Shown piece after piece: positions 19,629 to 28,595 of a stretch of 64,000 nt of DNA. Position 1 is the stretch's first letter, and every line of letters starts with the position of its first letter. Source of the DNA: JACRCT01 sp049841135 (GTDB lineage: Bacteria; Myxococcota; Myxococcia; Myxococcales; UBA5297); NCBI GenBank assembly GCA_049841135.1, contig JASGHK010000002.1, forward strand, positions 558,001 to 622,000, in the 5' to 3' direction. A program made the translations under genes and the position numbers. The notes under the pieces were generated by a model. That model saw only the letters and a list, made by a program, of their open reading frames with translations, had not been told where the DNA came from and did not search any database.

Positions 19629-21810
19629 CTACGGCGCGATGGCCCAGACGCCGAAGCCGTCGAGATAGACGATGGTGTCGTCCGGCCTGAAGCCCAGCGA
19701 GAGGGGGCCGACGGCGACGCCTCCCGAGGTCGGGGAGTCGGTGTTGGCGTAGGTGAACGGAAGAAGCTCGCCACCGACGTACTCCATCACCTCGTTCGAG
19801 CCGCCGCGCACCACGAAGATCCGGCCGTCGGAGGCGGAGCCCATGGTCTTGATCTCGCCGACGCGGGTCGGGCCGACGGCGAGCGTGGCTTCTCCGCCCG
19901 CGGTGGCGTCGGCCGACCAGAATCTCGCCAGCCCGGCCGGCGACGGTCGCACCAAAGACCTGGTCGCCCGAGAGGGCCAGGAACATGGTGAACGGAGCCA
20001 GCCCGGTGACGAAGTCCTGCGTCTTGGTGGTGCCCGAGAGCCTGCCGATCATGGAGTCGGCCTGCTCCATCGGGTCGGCGTTCATGTAGAGCAGGTCGCC
20101 GTTCGAGGCGTAGGCCAGGCCCGCGGGGCACACCAGCCCGTCGGCGTCGGTCGCGACGACCGTCGAGACGCCGGTGGCCAGCGTGATCTCGGTGATCGTC
20201 GAGCCGAAGCAGTCACCGACGGCGAGCTTGAGGCCAGCGGGGTCGGCCGCCAGGCCCGTGAGCAGCACGCCCGTCAGCACGGTCTTGCTCGAGCCGTCCG
20301 GCAGGACGGCCAGGACCGCCGAGTCGACCAGGGTCATGTCGGGGGCGGGGCCATTGGGGTTCGTGGTGTATTGGCGAGGACCGATGGCCGTGAAGTACCA
20401 GGACCCGTCGACCTGCGCCGTGCCGAAGGCCTGGCGGGCGCCGACGACCAGCAGCTCGGGGTCGCTGTCCACCGCCATGCGGCGGACGCAGCTTCCGGTG
20501 GACTGCGCGAAGAGGAGCCCGTCCGCGCTGTCGGCGATCTGGTCGGCCGGGTAGACCAGCTGGGCGACGGTGGCGCTGCCGCTGCCGTCGGGGAGCACGC
20601 TGAGCACGGTGCCGTCGGACTGGGAGAGGTAGAGGTTCCCGCCGCTGAAGGCGATGCCCCGCGGCCCGTTGAGCGATGGGCCATCGAAGTCCACGAACGA
20701 GGGATTGCCGCTGCCCAGGTCGATCTGGCTCAGCCCGCTGCTCTCGTAGCCCGAGCCGGTGACATAGGCGGTGGTGCCGTCGAGCGCGAGGCCCCACATG
20801 TCGTCCATGCTCCAGTTCAAGTGCGCGGTCATCGTGCCGTCGGGCGAGATGACGATGAGGCCGGGGACGGTGCCCTCTCCTGCGTCCATGGCCCGCGCCA
20901 CGACCACCACGTTGCCGGAGGCGTCCACCGCGATACCGGCCAGCGGCGGGAAGGCGTACCCACTTTCGCCGTAACGGACGTACTGCGGCGCCATCACCTC
21001 GACGACCTTCCCGGTCGCCGGCACGTACCTGCGGACGTGGCCGTGGGCGCTGGTGAAGTAGACGTCGGTGCCGTCGGTCGCGAGCGCCACCGGCGTGTCG
21101 TACAGGGGCTGGCTGGTCATGCTGTAGCTGTCGAACTCCTCGATGGACTTCGCGGCCCAGACGCGGGTGACCTTGCCGCTCGAGTCGCGCTTGTACAGGC
21201 CCGCCGCCGGCATCCGGTAGCCGCCGCCCGCGACGTAGACGTCGGAGCCCACCGCGACCACGCCGGTGGGGGACGTCGGCAGGTCGATCTCCTCCATCCG
21301 CAGCGTGCCGGCCGGCACCATCTCGAAGGCCATGCCGTTCGAGACCTGGTTGGCGACCTCCACGGAGACGGTCGCGTTCCGCTCGGAGGCCACCTTCTGG
21401 CCAGACTGGACGACGAGCTTCGTCGCCGACGCGCTGATCACCGTCGCCGGCAGGCCGTTGAAGAAGACCTTGTTGTCGGCGGCACTGGCGCCGAAGTTCC
21501 GGCCGGTCAGGGTCACCTCGGTGCCGGCGGAGCCCCAGCTCGGCGAGAGGCTGGTGATCTCCGGGGGCGCGGTGATCGGCCCGGGGTCGCCCTGCTCACC
21601 GGTCGTGCCCGTCGCCCCCGTGGCTCCCGTCGCGCCGTTCGCGCCCGTCTCGCCCTGCGGTCCCTGCACGCCCTGGTCGCCCTTCGCGCCCGTCGGGCCG
21701 GCCGCTCCCGCGGGCCCCTGCGCGCCGTCCTTGCCCGCCTCGCCCTTGCACCCGGTCGCCGCGATGGCCAGCGCGGCCGCCACGAGCATCCACCTCGAAG
21801 TCCTGAGCAT
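19629..21810 (-). CDS. Lipoprotein with collagen-like repeat, IPT/TIG domain and beta-propeller (one +1 shift)
   Basis: A 726-aa protein after removing one base from GAATC at 19920-19924 (GATC). The lipobox is ALAIAATGCKG. It is followed by about 15 Gly-X-Y triplets, such as GPAGAAGPTGAKGDQGVQG, forming a collagen-like stalk. An IPT/TIG domain starts at ITSLSPSWGSAGTEVTLTG. The rest (about 185-726) is a repeated beta-propeller of the NHL/SMP-30 kind, with segments such as GIAVDASGNVVVVARA and LALDGTTAYVTGSG. This architecture, anchor, flexible stalk and binding head, suggests a surface-exposed binding protein. The start at 21810 opens the signal peptide. It is divergent from the amidohydrolase gene across 150 bp that must hold both promoters. 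Confidence 0.85.
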
Positions 21811-21960
21811 TCGTTCCACCCTCCACCCTCTTCTCGTCGGCGCGAGCGGGATTGCCCGCCGCCGAAACGGGCGAAGAGTGCCGCCGTTGCCTCCGCCGCG
21901 CAACACGACTTGCCCCGTCCTCCCTTTCGGATGGGGCGGCCGCCCGGCTAGCCTTGGCCC

Positions 21961-23991
21961 ATGCGATCTCTGCTCGCCGTCCCCCTGGCCGTCGCCGTCG
22001 CCCTCTCGTCCTCCTGCGCCAACGCCCCCGTCCGCCCCGACGAGGGCGGCGGCGCCGCGCCCCGCCGCTACGGCTTCGTGGTCAACACCCGCCCCTGCGG
22101 CGACTCGGTCACGACGCTCGAGGCGGACGGCACCCGCGTCACGCAAGTCGCCATCGTCAACAACGGACGCGGGCCCAAGTACACGGCCCGCATCCGCCTC
22201 GCGCCGGACGGGACGCTGGCCTTCTTCGAGGCCAAAGGCACCGAGACCTTCGGCGGGGCCATCGACGAGCACTTCTCGGTCGAGGGCGGCGTGGCCCGCT
22301 GGAAGAGCACGCAGGAGCAGGGAGAGCGCAGGCTGTCGCGGCCGGCGTTCTACGCCCCCATGGCCGGAGGGCTCGAAGCCGCCGCGCTGCTCACCTCGGC
22401 GCTCGCCCGCGCCGGGGGCCGCATCGACCTCTTGCCCGAGGGCGAAGCACGGCTGGAGAAGGAGTCCGAGCTCAACCTGGACGTCAACGGTCGCAAGCGG
22501 CACGTGAGCTCCTACCTCATCCTCGGCCTCGACCTGCTGCCCCAGCGCGTCTGGCTCGACGACGACGGCAGCCTCTTCGGGGTCGTGGACGCCGGCTTCT
22601 CGGCGGTCGTCGACGGCTGGCAGGACGCGGCCAACGCCCTCGTCGACGCCCAGAAGCCGCTCGAGGCCCGGCGCAGCGAAGGCCTGATGGCGAAGCACTC
22701 CCGCGTGCCGCCCGCCGAGGGCCTGGCCATCGTCAACGCGCGCGTCTTCGACGCCGCTGCCAAGACCTGGCTGCCGGCGCATACCGTGATCGTGAAGGGC
22801 GAGCGGATCGAGGCGGTCGGGCCGTCAGCGAGCCTCGCCCCGCCGGCCGGAGCGCAGATCATCGACGCGCAGGGCAAGGCGCTGCTCCCGGGGCTATGGG
22901 AGACGCACGCGCACCTCTCCCGCGGCGAGGGCGAGATCGACGTCGCCAGCGGCATCACCACCGTGCGCGACGTCGGCAACGACCCCGACTGGCTCGACGA
23001 GCAGAAGAAGCGGTTCGACGAGCGCATCGCCATCGGCCCGCGGCTCATCCGCGGCGGGTTCATCGAGGGCCGCGGCCCCAACGCCGCCGGCAGCGCGGTG
23101 ACGGCGGAGACCGAGGAGGAGGCGCGGGCGGCGGTCGCCTACTTCCAGAAGCGCGGCTACGAGGAGATCAAGATCTACAACTCCATCAAGCCGGCGCTGG
23201 TCCCGGTCCTCGCCGACGAGGCCCACCGCCTGGGCATGCGCGTCAGCGGCCACGTCCCGGTAGGGATGCTCGCCGCGGGCGCCGTGAAGGCCGGCTACGA
23301 CGAGCTGCAGCACATCAACCAGGTGATGCTCAACTTCTTCGCCGACGAGACGACGGACACCGCGACGCTCTTGCGCTTCACGCTCATCGCCGAGAAGGGC
23401 GCGGCGCTCGACCTGGGCTCGCAGCCGGTGAAGGACCTGGTCGCGCTGCTCAAGCAGAAGAAGACCGTGGTCACCCCCACCTTCGCCGCGTTCGAGGACA
23501 TGTTCCTGCAGAAGCCCGGGGAGCTCTCGCGCGCCATCGTGCCCATCGCCGAGCGCGTGCCTCCGGCCTTCCGCCGCCAGTGGATGGGCGAGGGCCTGCA
23601 GATCCCGCCCGGCCAGGAGGAGACCTGGCGCGCCGGCTTCCCGGCGATGCAGCGGTTCGCCAAGCTGCTCTGGGACTCGGGCGTCACCCTCACTGCCGGC
23701 ACCGACAGCCTTTCGGGCCTGGTCCTGCCGCACGAGCTGGAGCTGATGGTCCAGGCCGGGCTGCCCGCGGCCGACGTGCTGCAGATGGCGACGCTCGGCG
23801 CGGCGAAGACGCTCTGGCGCGCCGAGCGCAGCGGCTCCATCGCGCCGGGCAAGGACGCGGACCTCTTCCTCGTGGACGGCGATCCGATGGCAAACATCGG
23901 GGACGTGCGCCGCGTGGTGACCACCATCAAGGCCGGCGTGATCTACGACTCGCCGGCCATCCTGCAGGAGATGGGCATCGCGCGCTGGTGA
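21961..23991 (+). CDS. Secreted amidohydrolase-family metal enzyme
   Basis: A 676-aa protein with an N-terminal signal and probable lipobox (VALSSSCANAP). Residues 20-250 are an unknown beta-rich domain. From about 255 comes an amidohydrolase/imidazolonepropionase-like TIM barrel: NARVFDAAAKTW, metal ligands LLPGLWETHAHL, GHVPVGM, LQHINQ, and TAGTDSLSGLVLPHELELM. The C-terminal ATLGAAKTLWRAERSGSIAPGKDADLFLVDGDP block is the usual end. The HxH motif is present (HAH), so it should bind one or two metals. Related secreted members are prolidases or imidopeptidases; the substrate here is unknown. Its stop is 4 bp from the stop of the convergent lipase-like gene. Confidence 0.88.
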   Translation: MRSLLAVPLAVAVALSSSCANAPVRPDEGGGAAPRRYGFVVNTRPCGDSVTTLEADGTRVTQVAIVNNGRGPKYTARIRLAPDGTLAFFEAKGTETFGGAIDEHFSVEGGVARWKSTQEQGERRLSRPAFYAPMAGGLEAAALLTSALARAGGRIDLLPEGEARLEKESELNLDVNGRKRHVSSYLILGLDLLPQRVWLDDDGSLFGVVDAGFSAVVDGWQDAANALVDAQKPLEARRSEGLMAKHSRVPPAEGLAIVNARVFDAAAKTWLPAHTVIVKGERIEAVGPSASLAPPAGAQIIDAQGKALLPGLWETHAHLSRGEGEIDVASGITTVRDVGNDPDWLDEQKKRFDERIAIGPRLIRGGFIEGRGPNAAGSAVTAETEEEARAAVAYFQKRGYEEIKIYNSIKPALVPVLADEAHRLGMRVSGHVPVGMLAAGAVKAGYDELQHINQVMLNFFADETTDTATLLRFTLIAEKGAALDLGSQPVKDLVALLKQKKTVVTPTFAAFEDMFLQKPGELSRAIVPIAERVPPAFRRQWMGEGLQIPPGQEETWRAGFPAMQRFAKLLWDSGVTLTAGTDSLSGLVLPHELELMVQAGLPAADVLQMATLGAAKTLWRAERSGSIAPGKDADLFLVDGDPMANIGDVRRVVTTIKAGVIYDSPAILQEMGIARW

Positions 23992-23995
23992 CGCC

Positions 23996-24863
23996 CTACC
24001 CTGCCTTCTTCTTGGCTCCGGCCTCGGCTTCGGCGGCCACCGGAACCTGAGCCGGCAGCGGCTGCGACTCCAGGAACCGCCGCACCAGCTGCGTCACCTC
24101 CGGCACGAACAGCAACGAGAGGTGCCCGTAGCCGGCCTCCAGCAGGTGATCTGCGCCGCCGATGGACTCGACGGACGAGGCCTTGGGCGGGTGGACGATG
24201 TTGTCGTGCGTCGAGAACAGGCTCAGCAGCGGCATCGGAACCGGCTTGGCCAGCGCCGCCAGGAACGGGTTGCCCTCCTTCATCTGCGGGCCGCAGCCGC
24301 CCAGCAGCGGCAGCTTCCAGGTCACGCCGAAGTGGGGCGAGCCCAGCGTCGCCACGCTGCGCACCTTGGCCGCGCCGCCGTTCGCGAGCATCGTCCGGGC
24401 TACCAGCCCGCCCAGCGAGTGGCAGACGAGATCGACCTTCGTCGCCCCGGTCTCGGCGAGGACCTGATCCACGAAGCGGTTCAGGCTGTCAGCGCACGGC
24501 TCGATGGTGAGCAGCCAGTTGTAGTTGAAGCCGTACATCGGCCCAGCGCTGCTCGTGCCCAGGGAGCGCGCCATCCGAAGAAAGTTCGCGCGGTTCTGGG
24601 TGTAGCCGTGGACGAAGACCACCGGGACCGTGCCGTTCCCCTTCCCCAGCTTGCGCCCGAGCACGTAATGCCACGGCAGCACGACGACGAGGAACACCGA
24701 CCACGCGAACTCGCGAAAGGCCTCGACGGCAGACCGGCCGAACGGGCGCGATTGCTGGTAGCGCGACGCCAGTAGGTAGGTCGCGACGGTGAAGAACGCG
24801 GGCCCGCCGAGGGGGAGGCCGACGAGGACCACGGCGACGATTCTCGAGGAGGCTCATCGTCAT
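23996..24863 (-). CDS. Membrane-anchored alpha/beta-hydrolase, lipase-like (one +1 shift)
   Basis: A 288-aa protein after removing one base from GATTC at 24839-24843 (GATC); this restores the start MTMSLLEIVAVVLVG, which forms a membrane segment. The hydrolase domain has an oxyanion loop VVFVHGYTQNRANFLRMAR and a nucleophile elbow DLVCHSLGGLVART with Ser. The catalytic Asp is likely in LSLFSTHDNIVHPP and the His in HLLEAGYGHLSLLF. This is the pattern of triacylglycerol lipases and of the EstA/PGAP1-like group. The start follows the stop of the preceding lipoprotein gene by 7 bp, so they form an operon. Confidence 0.85.
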
Positions 24864-24870
24864 CGGAGCG

Positions 24871-25767
24871 TTACTGCATCGAGGGCGACGGGGAAGGCGT
24901 CGCGGCGGCCGCGCTGCGCACCTCGACGCGCCACTCCTGCGGACGCTCGGCGCCCAGGCAGGTGTAGAGGTTGAGCGAGTCTTCCACGGTCTCGAACCGG
25001 TAGACCCTGCCATCCTTTCCGAACCCGGTCAGCGGCGCCTCGGGCTTGAAGAGCACCCAGATCGTCTTCTCCTCCGGGTGCAGCCGGAGGTAGTCGCCGT
25101 AGGCCGCCTGGGCGCCGTGCATGACCCGGTCGCGGTGGCCGCGCGCGGTCGGCGGCAGCGCGGCGTTGAGCGCGGCGCGGGTCTCGAGGTCGGTCGCCGT
25201 CTCGCCGCGGATGCGCGCGCCCTGGGCATCGAGCATCTCCATCAGGTCGTAGTCGCAGGTGACCGGTTCGCCGTTCTTGAGCTTGAGCTGCGGGTTCTCG
25301 ACCTTCTCGCCCTTGGGCGGCTTCTTGAAGAGCGGGGAGACGAGGCCGGCCTTGTCCTGGTCCTCGGGCTTCAAGTTCGAGGCGTCCCAGGTCTTCTCCA
25401 GGATGTCGTGCGCCTTGGACTGCACGCCCGCTTGGAGGTGCGGCAGGCAGGACGGATTGCTGTCGCGGAAGGTGATGGTCTGGCCGCGCTCGGCGACGAC
25501 CTTGCGCAACGCATCGAAGTCCGCCGGCAGCATCCCGGACGCCTTCACCGCCGCGTCGACGTCCTTGGCCTCACGCTCGGCAACCTTGGCGCACGCCGCC
25601 TCGCGGGTCTGCCCCAGCTTCGCTGCGTCGACCACCGTCAGCGGCGCCTCGCCAGGCTCCACCGTCTTCGTCGGCGGTGGCGAAGCGGTCGCGCAAGCGG
25701 CCAGCAGCGCCACCGCAAAGAGGGAGAGACCAGGCAACCGAAGGGACGAGTGCGGTCGGGTCGTCAT
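24871..25767 (-). CDS. Lipoprotein of unknown function
   Basis: A 298-aa protein. The signal peptide and lipobox LSLFAVALLAACATA put the lipid-bearing Cys near residue 25. The mature part is rich in charged residues and helical. It has motifs KNGEPVTCDYDLMEMLDAQG and RVMHGAQAAYGDYLRLHPEEKT, and a C-terminal ETVEDSLNLYTCLG segment. I do not recognise a family. The ATG at 25767 lies inside the conserved left arm of the dispersed repeat, so the repeat supplies at least part of the leader of this gene. An earlier in-frame ATG at 25845 would lie wholly in repeat DNA. It is followed after 7 bp by the lipase-like gene. Confidence 0.75.
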   Translation of the reverse strand: MTTRPHSSLRLPGLSLFAVALLAACATASPPPTKTVEPGEAPLTVVDAAKLGQTREAACAKVAEREAKDVDAAVKASGMLPADFDALRKVVAERGQTITFRDSNPSCLPHLQAGVQSKAHDILEKTWDASNLKPEDQDKAGLVSPLFKKPPKGEKVENPQLKLKNGEPVTCDYDLMEMLDAQGARIRGETATDLETRAALNAALPPTARGHRDRVMHGAQAAYGDYLRLHPEEKTIWVLFKPEAPLTGFGKDGRVYRFETVEDSLNLYTCLGAERPQEWRVEVRSAAAATPSPSPSMQ

Positions 25768-25997
25768 GGCAACGGGCAGTGTAACGACATTCGACCGCCA
25801 GCGCGCTGGCCTGCCGCCTACCCCGGTGTATCGACGTCGCCTCACTGCCGGAGGGCCTTCGAGCGGAGCCGTTCATGTCACGAAGTAGCTGCCTATCTTT
25901 AGCAACCGAGGCTCAGCCCGATCGGCCTCAGGGGGAACGACGTCTGGAACAGGTCCGCCTCCGACTCACCCTGCTTTCTCAGCAGCGCCAGCTTGAA
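25755..25997. repeat. Dispersed repeat, copy 1 (left arm plus 197-bp core)
   Basis: The 197 bp from 25801 to 25997 align end to end with copy 4 (44601-44797) and over about 150 bp with copy 3 (32055-32204). Read on the minus strand it holds the last 23 codons of the upstream gene (FKLALL...FQTSFP) and the stop. After the stop come the invariant block GCTAAAGATAGGCAGCTACT, GTGACATGAACGG and a hairpin around AAGGCC. A further 46 bp on the left (from 25755, GTCGTCATGGCAACGG) recur at 28433. Copy 1 has five C where copies 3 and 4 have four before the stop, which moves its stop codon downstream to 25899. Confidence 0.85.
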
Positions 25998-27348
25998 CCG
26001 GCGCCGTGCCGCTTCGGGTCGTTCGATCTCGTCGACCTTGAAGCGCAAGGTGACGGTCGCGCCCTTGGCGGCCGTCGCCGGCTCGATATGCACGTCCTGG
26101 AGCGAGGGATTGGCCGGCGTCCCCGGCCTCAGGGCCGCGCCGCCCGCGGGAGCTTCCAGAGAGCCTCGCGCATGAAGCGCCAGGTCGGGTTCTTGCCTTC
26201 CTCTTCGAATTCCACGGCGATCCAGGCCAGCTTCCCGTCGATGGCGACTCCCAAGGCGGGGTAGATCCCGTCGCCCTGCCCCGACATGCACAGGCAGCCG
26301 CGCCCAGCCGCCACGTCCTCATCAGCGAAGAGCGGGTACCGCAGTGCATCGAGGACCTCTTCCTTTCCCCGCGACGCCCCATCGACGATGGCCATTCTCC
26401 CGGAATCGACCCAGAGGCTGCCGAGCCTCCTTCGGTGTCGCTTCTTGCGCTCCGAGCTCGCGCGCATGCGGACCGTGGAGCGCGATGAGCGTCCCGGGCA
26501 CGTCGTCACTCCTGCGTACGTACGCGTGCCACTCTCCGTCCCAGGCCTGCGCGAGCAGGCGTCCTTTAGCCTTGCAGCCGGACTCCAGCTCCGGCTCCTC
26601 GTCGTCGACGTAGGCGGGATCCCCGACGACCAGCTGGCCGCCGGTGACCTGGAACGAGCCGAGGTACTTCAGCGTCGCGAAGCCGAAAGGGTCGGGCGGC
26701 ACCATGCGAGTCAACGGGGCCTCCTTGGGCGTGGCGGGCGCCGCTGGGGAGAAGACGCGGCTGCTGGCATGGAGCTGCGCCTCCAAGGCCTCTCGCTTCG
26801 CCTGGGCGGTGGGCTCGTCCTTCGCCCCCGAGAGAGACCAGGCCAGCTCGCTGAGGACGACGTCCTCTAACGTGGCGATGAGCTTCCGGTCGCCGAAGGC
26901 CGGCTGGAACGGCCGGCAGTAGAGCTGCTGGAGCATCCGCACGAGGTCTTCGAGCGAGCCTTTCGTCAGCGTGCGCTGGGCATCGCGGAAGCGCAGCGCC
27001 GAGTGTCGTTTGTCGACGGTGCACGTGGGGTCCCCGAGGATGGCCAGCAACTTCTCGGCTTCGGGCTTGGACACCGGCCGGCGCAGGAGCCTCGAGGCCT
27101 TCTTGGCCGGGACCATGATCGCGCCACCCCGGGGAAGGCGGACCCTCACGAACGGCCTGCCCTTGGCTTCGATGGGGCCGACGACGAAGGCGAGGCCCTG
27201 GCCATCGAAGATCACCGCGGCGCCGGGACTCAGAATCGGGCGTGGTGGGCATCGGAGAGCCCCCTCCTTGCTTGGCCGTGACGGCGGGAGGCGCAGCGGT
27301 CGCGAGGCAGAGCACCGTCGTGGCGAGGGCCAGGGATGCAGTGACCAT
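25899..27348 (-). CDS. CarD-like/DUF4241 fusion protein with repeat-encoded tail (four +1 shifts)
   Basis: A 481-aa protein after single-base removal at GAATC 27233-27237, GAGCCTC 26423-26429, GAGCCTC 26161-26167 and GAGCTTC 26150-26156. A signal-peptide-like N-terminus (VTASLALATTVLCLATAAPP) leads to a CarD/CdnL-like domain: LSPGAAVIFDGQGLAFVV, RLPRGGAIMVPAKKAS, GSLEDLVRMLQQLYCR and a GDRKLIATLEDVVLSELAW helix. A DUF4241-like domain follows: QVTGGQLVVGDPAY, ELGSLWVDSGRMAIVDG and CMSGQGDGIYPALGV. The last 23 residues are the repeat-encoded FKLALLRKQGESEADLF. An internal ATG at 27252 with a strong AAGGAGG site would give a cytoplasmic protein, more usual for a CarD domain; I cannot decide between the two starts. 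Function unknown. Confidence 0.7.
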
Positions 27349-27486
27349 GGACGTTCTCCTGCTGCTTTGCTCACTCGATGGCGTCTCGCGCGTCTTCTGC
27401 GAAGACACCCTGACCCGCGCTATTCCACCTGGCCGTGCTGGCGGCCGATGGTTGCCTCGAGAAGGGGCGGAAGATAGCAGCCCGGC

Positions 27487-27502
27487 GCGGGACCGGTCCC
27501 GC
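27487..27502. promoter_or_regulatory. Perfect 16-bp palindrome GCGGGACCGGTCCCGC
   Basis: A perfect palindrome lies between the SDR gene (stop at 27583) and the fusion gene start at 27348, about 140 bp upstream of that start. With no loop it is a better fit for a dimeric regulator's operator than for a terminator hairpin, but neither is proven. The rest of 27349-27582 shows nothing recognisable. Confidence 0.4.
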
Positions 27503-27582
27503 AGACAGTGGGCCTAGGGCGGAAGCATCGCGAGCGGAAGCACGGTCTCTCGGGGGCGGGCGGGAGCGAGGCCGGACGCGCC

Positions 27583-28230
27583 CTATCGGTTCGAGACGTG
27601 GACGGTCTCGCGGAGGTGCTCCCCGCTCTCGAGAATCGACAGCAGGAACTCAGCCACCGTCTGCCGGGAGATCGCGCTCTTCATCTTCTCGCCCGGCTTC
27701 ACGACCAGGACGCCCGACGCGTTGTCCTTGTCGCTGAGCATGGGGGCTCGCGCGACGGTGTAGTCGGCGCTCGACTGGGCGAGGAGCCGCTCCTGCTCGG
27801 TGTGGTCGTCGAAGGCGGCCTTGAGGTTGCTGTGCTTGACCACGAGGCGGACCGGGAGCGGCATGAGCTTCCACGACTCGCCGGCCCCGACGGTGCTCAG
27901 CGTCACGTACCGTCTGATGCCGGCCTTGGCCATGGCCTCGAGCGCGTTGGCGCAGGAGCGCGAGATCATGTCGGGCGGCGCCGCCAGCCTGGCCCAGGGG
28001 CTCTCCGAGGTCCTGGAGACGTTCAGCAGGTTGACCACGGCATCGCAGCCCGACACGGCGCGGGCCACGGTCTCGCGCTCGTAGGGGCTGCCTTGCACGA
28101 CCTCGGCGCCGAGGCCGGCGAGCTTCTCGGGACTGCGCGCGATGGCCACGACCTGGTGGCCCTTCTTCAGCGCCAGTGCTGCGAGCCTCTTTCCGGTCCT
28201 GCCGGTCGCCCCCATGACCAGTAGCTTCAC
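27583..28230 (-). CDS. NAD(P)-binding atypical SDR (NmrA/SDR_a5-like)
   Basis: A 215-aa protein with the Rossmann motif LLVMGATGRTGKRLAALA and the family blocks CDAVVNLLNV and GIRRYVTLSTVGAGES, and EQERLLAQSSADYTVARAP in the YxxxK-less atypical group. Such proteins act as NAD(P)H-dependent reductases, epimerases or redox sensors. I chose the GTG at 28230, because GGGAGG lies eight bases upstream and the Rossmann strand starts at residue 2; an ATG at 28257 would add nine poorly placed residues. It stands alone between the inverted repeat copy and the palindrome. Substrate unknown. Confidence 0.85.
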   Translation of the reverse strand: MKLLVMGATGRTGKRLAALALKKGHQVVAIARSPEKLAGLGAEVVQGSPYERETVARAVSGCDAVVNLLNVSRTSESPWARLAAPPDMISRSCANALEAMAKAGIRRYVTLSTVGAGESWKLMPLPVRLVVKHSNLKAAFDDHTEQERLLAQSSADYTVARAPMLSDKDNASGVLVVKPGEKMKSAISRQTVAEFLLSILESGEHLRETVHVSNR

Positions 28231-28595
28231 GGTTCGCCCTCCCGCGAGGTGGATCATCCAACCTTCGCTCGCCTGCCTGGTGGACTTCCGACCTCACTAC
28301 GCTGGCCCATCGGAACGATTGCTCCGTCGAGGGCTGCTGGCGACCCTCCGGGTCACTCGCGCTCGCAAACGACACGACGTGGAGGAAGCGCGGCTGCTGG
28401 GTGCAGCCGGGGCGCGCGGGCCTGGGCAAGGGGTCGTCATGGCAACGGCGAAGACACTCGACCGCTGGCGTGCTGGCCCGTCTTATCGGGCTGGGCCTCG
28501 GTTGCTAAAGACAGGTCCAGTTTCTTTGACATGAACCGGCCACCTCCGACCCACCCTTCTTCAGCATCGCCCGCTTCCGCGCGCGGGAGAGTTCG
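28231..28595. other. Gene-free spacer holding repeat copy 2
   Basis: Between the SDR start and the FG-GAP lipoprotein stop there is no convincing gene. The first 200 bp contain an open minus-strand stretch beginning ATGACGACC at 28440, which matches the leader and start codon of the gene at 25767 but soon loses similarity; it may be a decayed gene start. The remainder is repeat copy 2 and about 60 bp of featureless sequence. Confidence 0.5.
28433..28536. repeat. Dispersed repeat, copy 2 (left arm direct, core inverted)
   Basis: The first 55 bp (GTCGTCATGGCAACGGCG onward) repeat the left arm of copy 1 in the same orientation. The next 49 bp (28488-28536) match the copy 1 core in the opposite orientation, sharing CTTTAGCAACCGAGG and GTTCATGTCA but differing in the middle. 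Copy 1 and copy 2 cores therefore face each other as inverted ends around 2.6 kb that hold the fusion protein gene and the SDR gene. Confidence 0.75.

Noticed and set aside
21600..21770. Tandem DNA repeat as a separate element
   Set aside because: It is the coding sequence of the collagen-like Gly-X-Y region of the lipoprotein.
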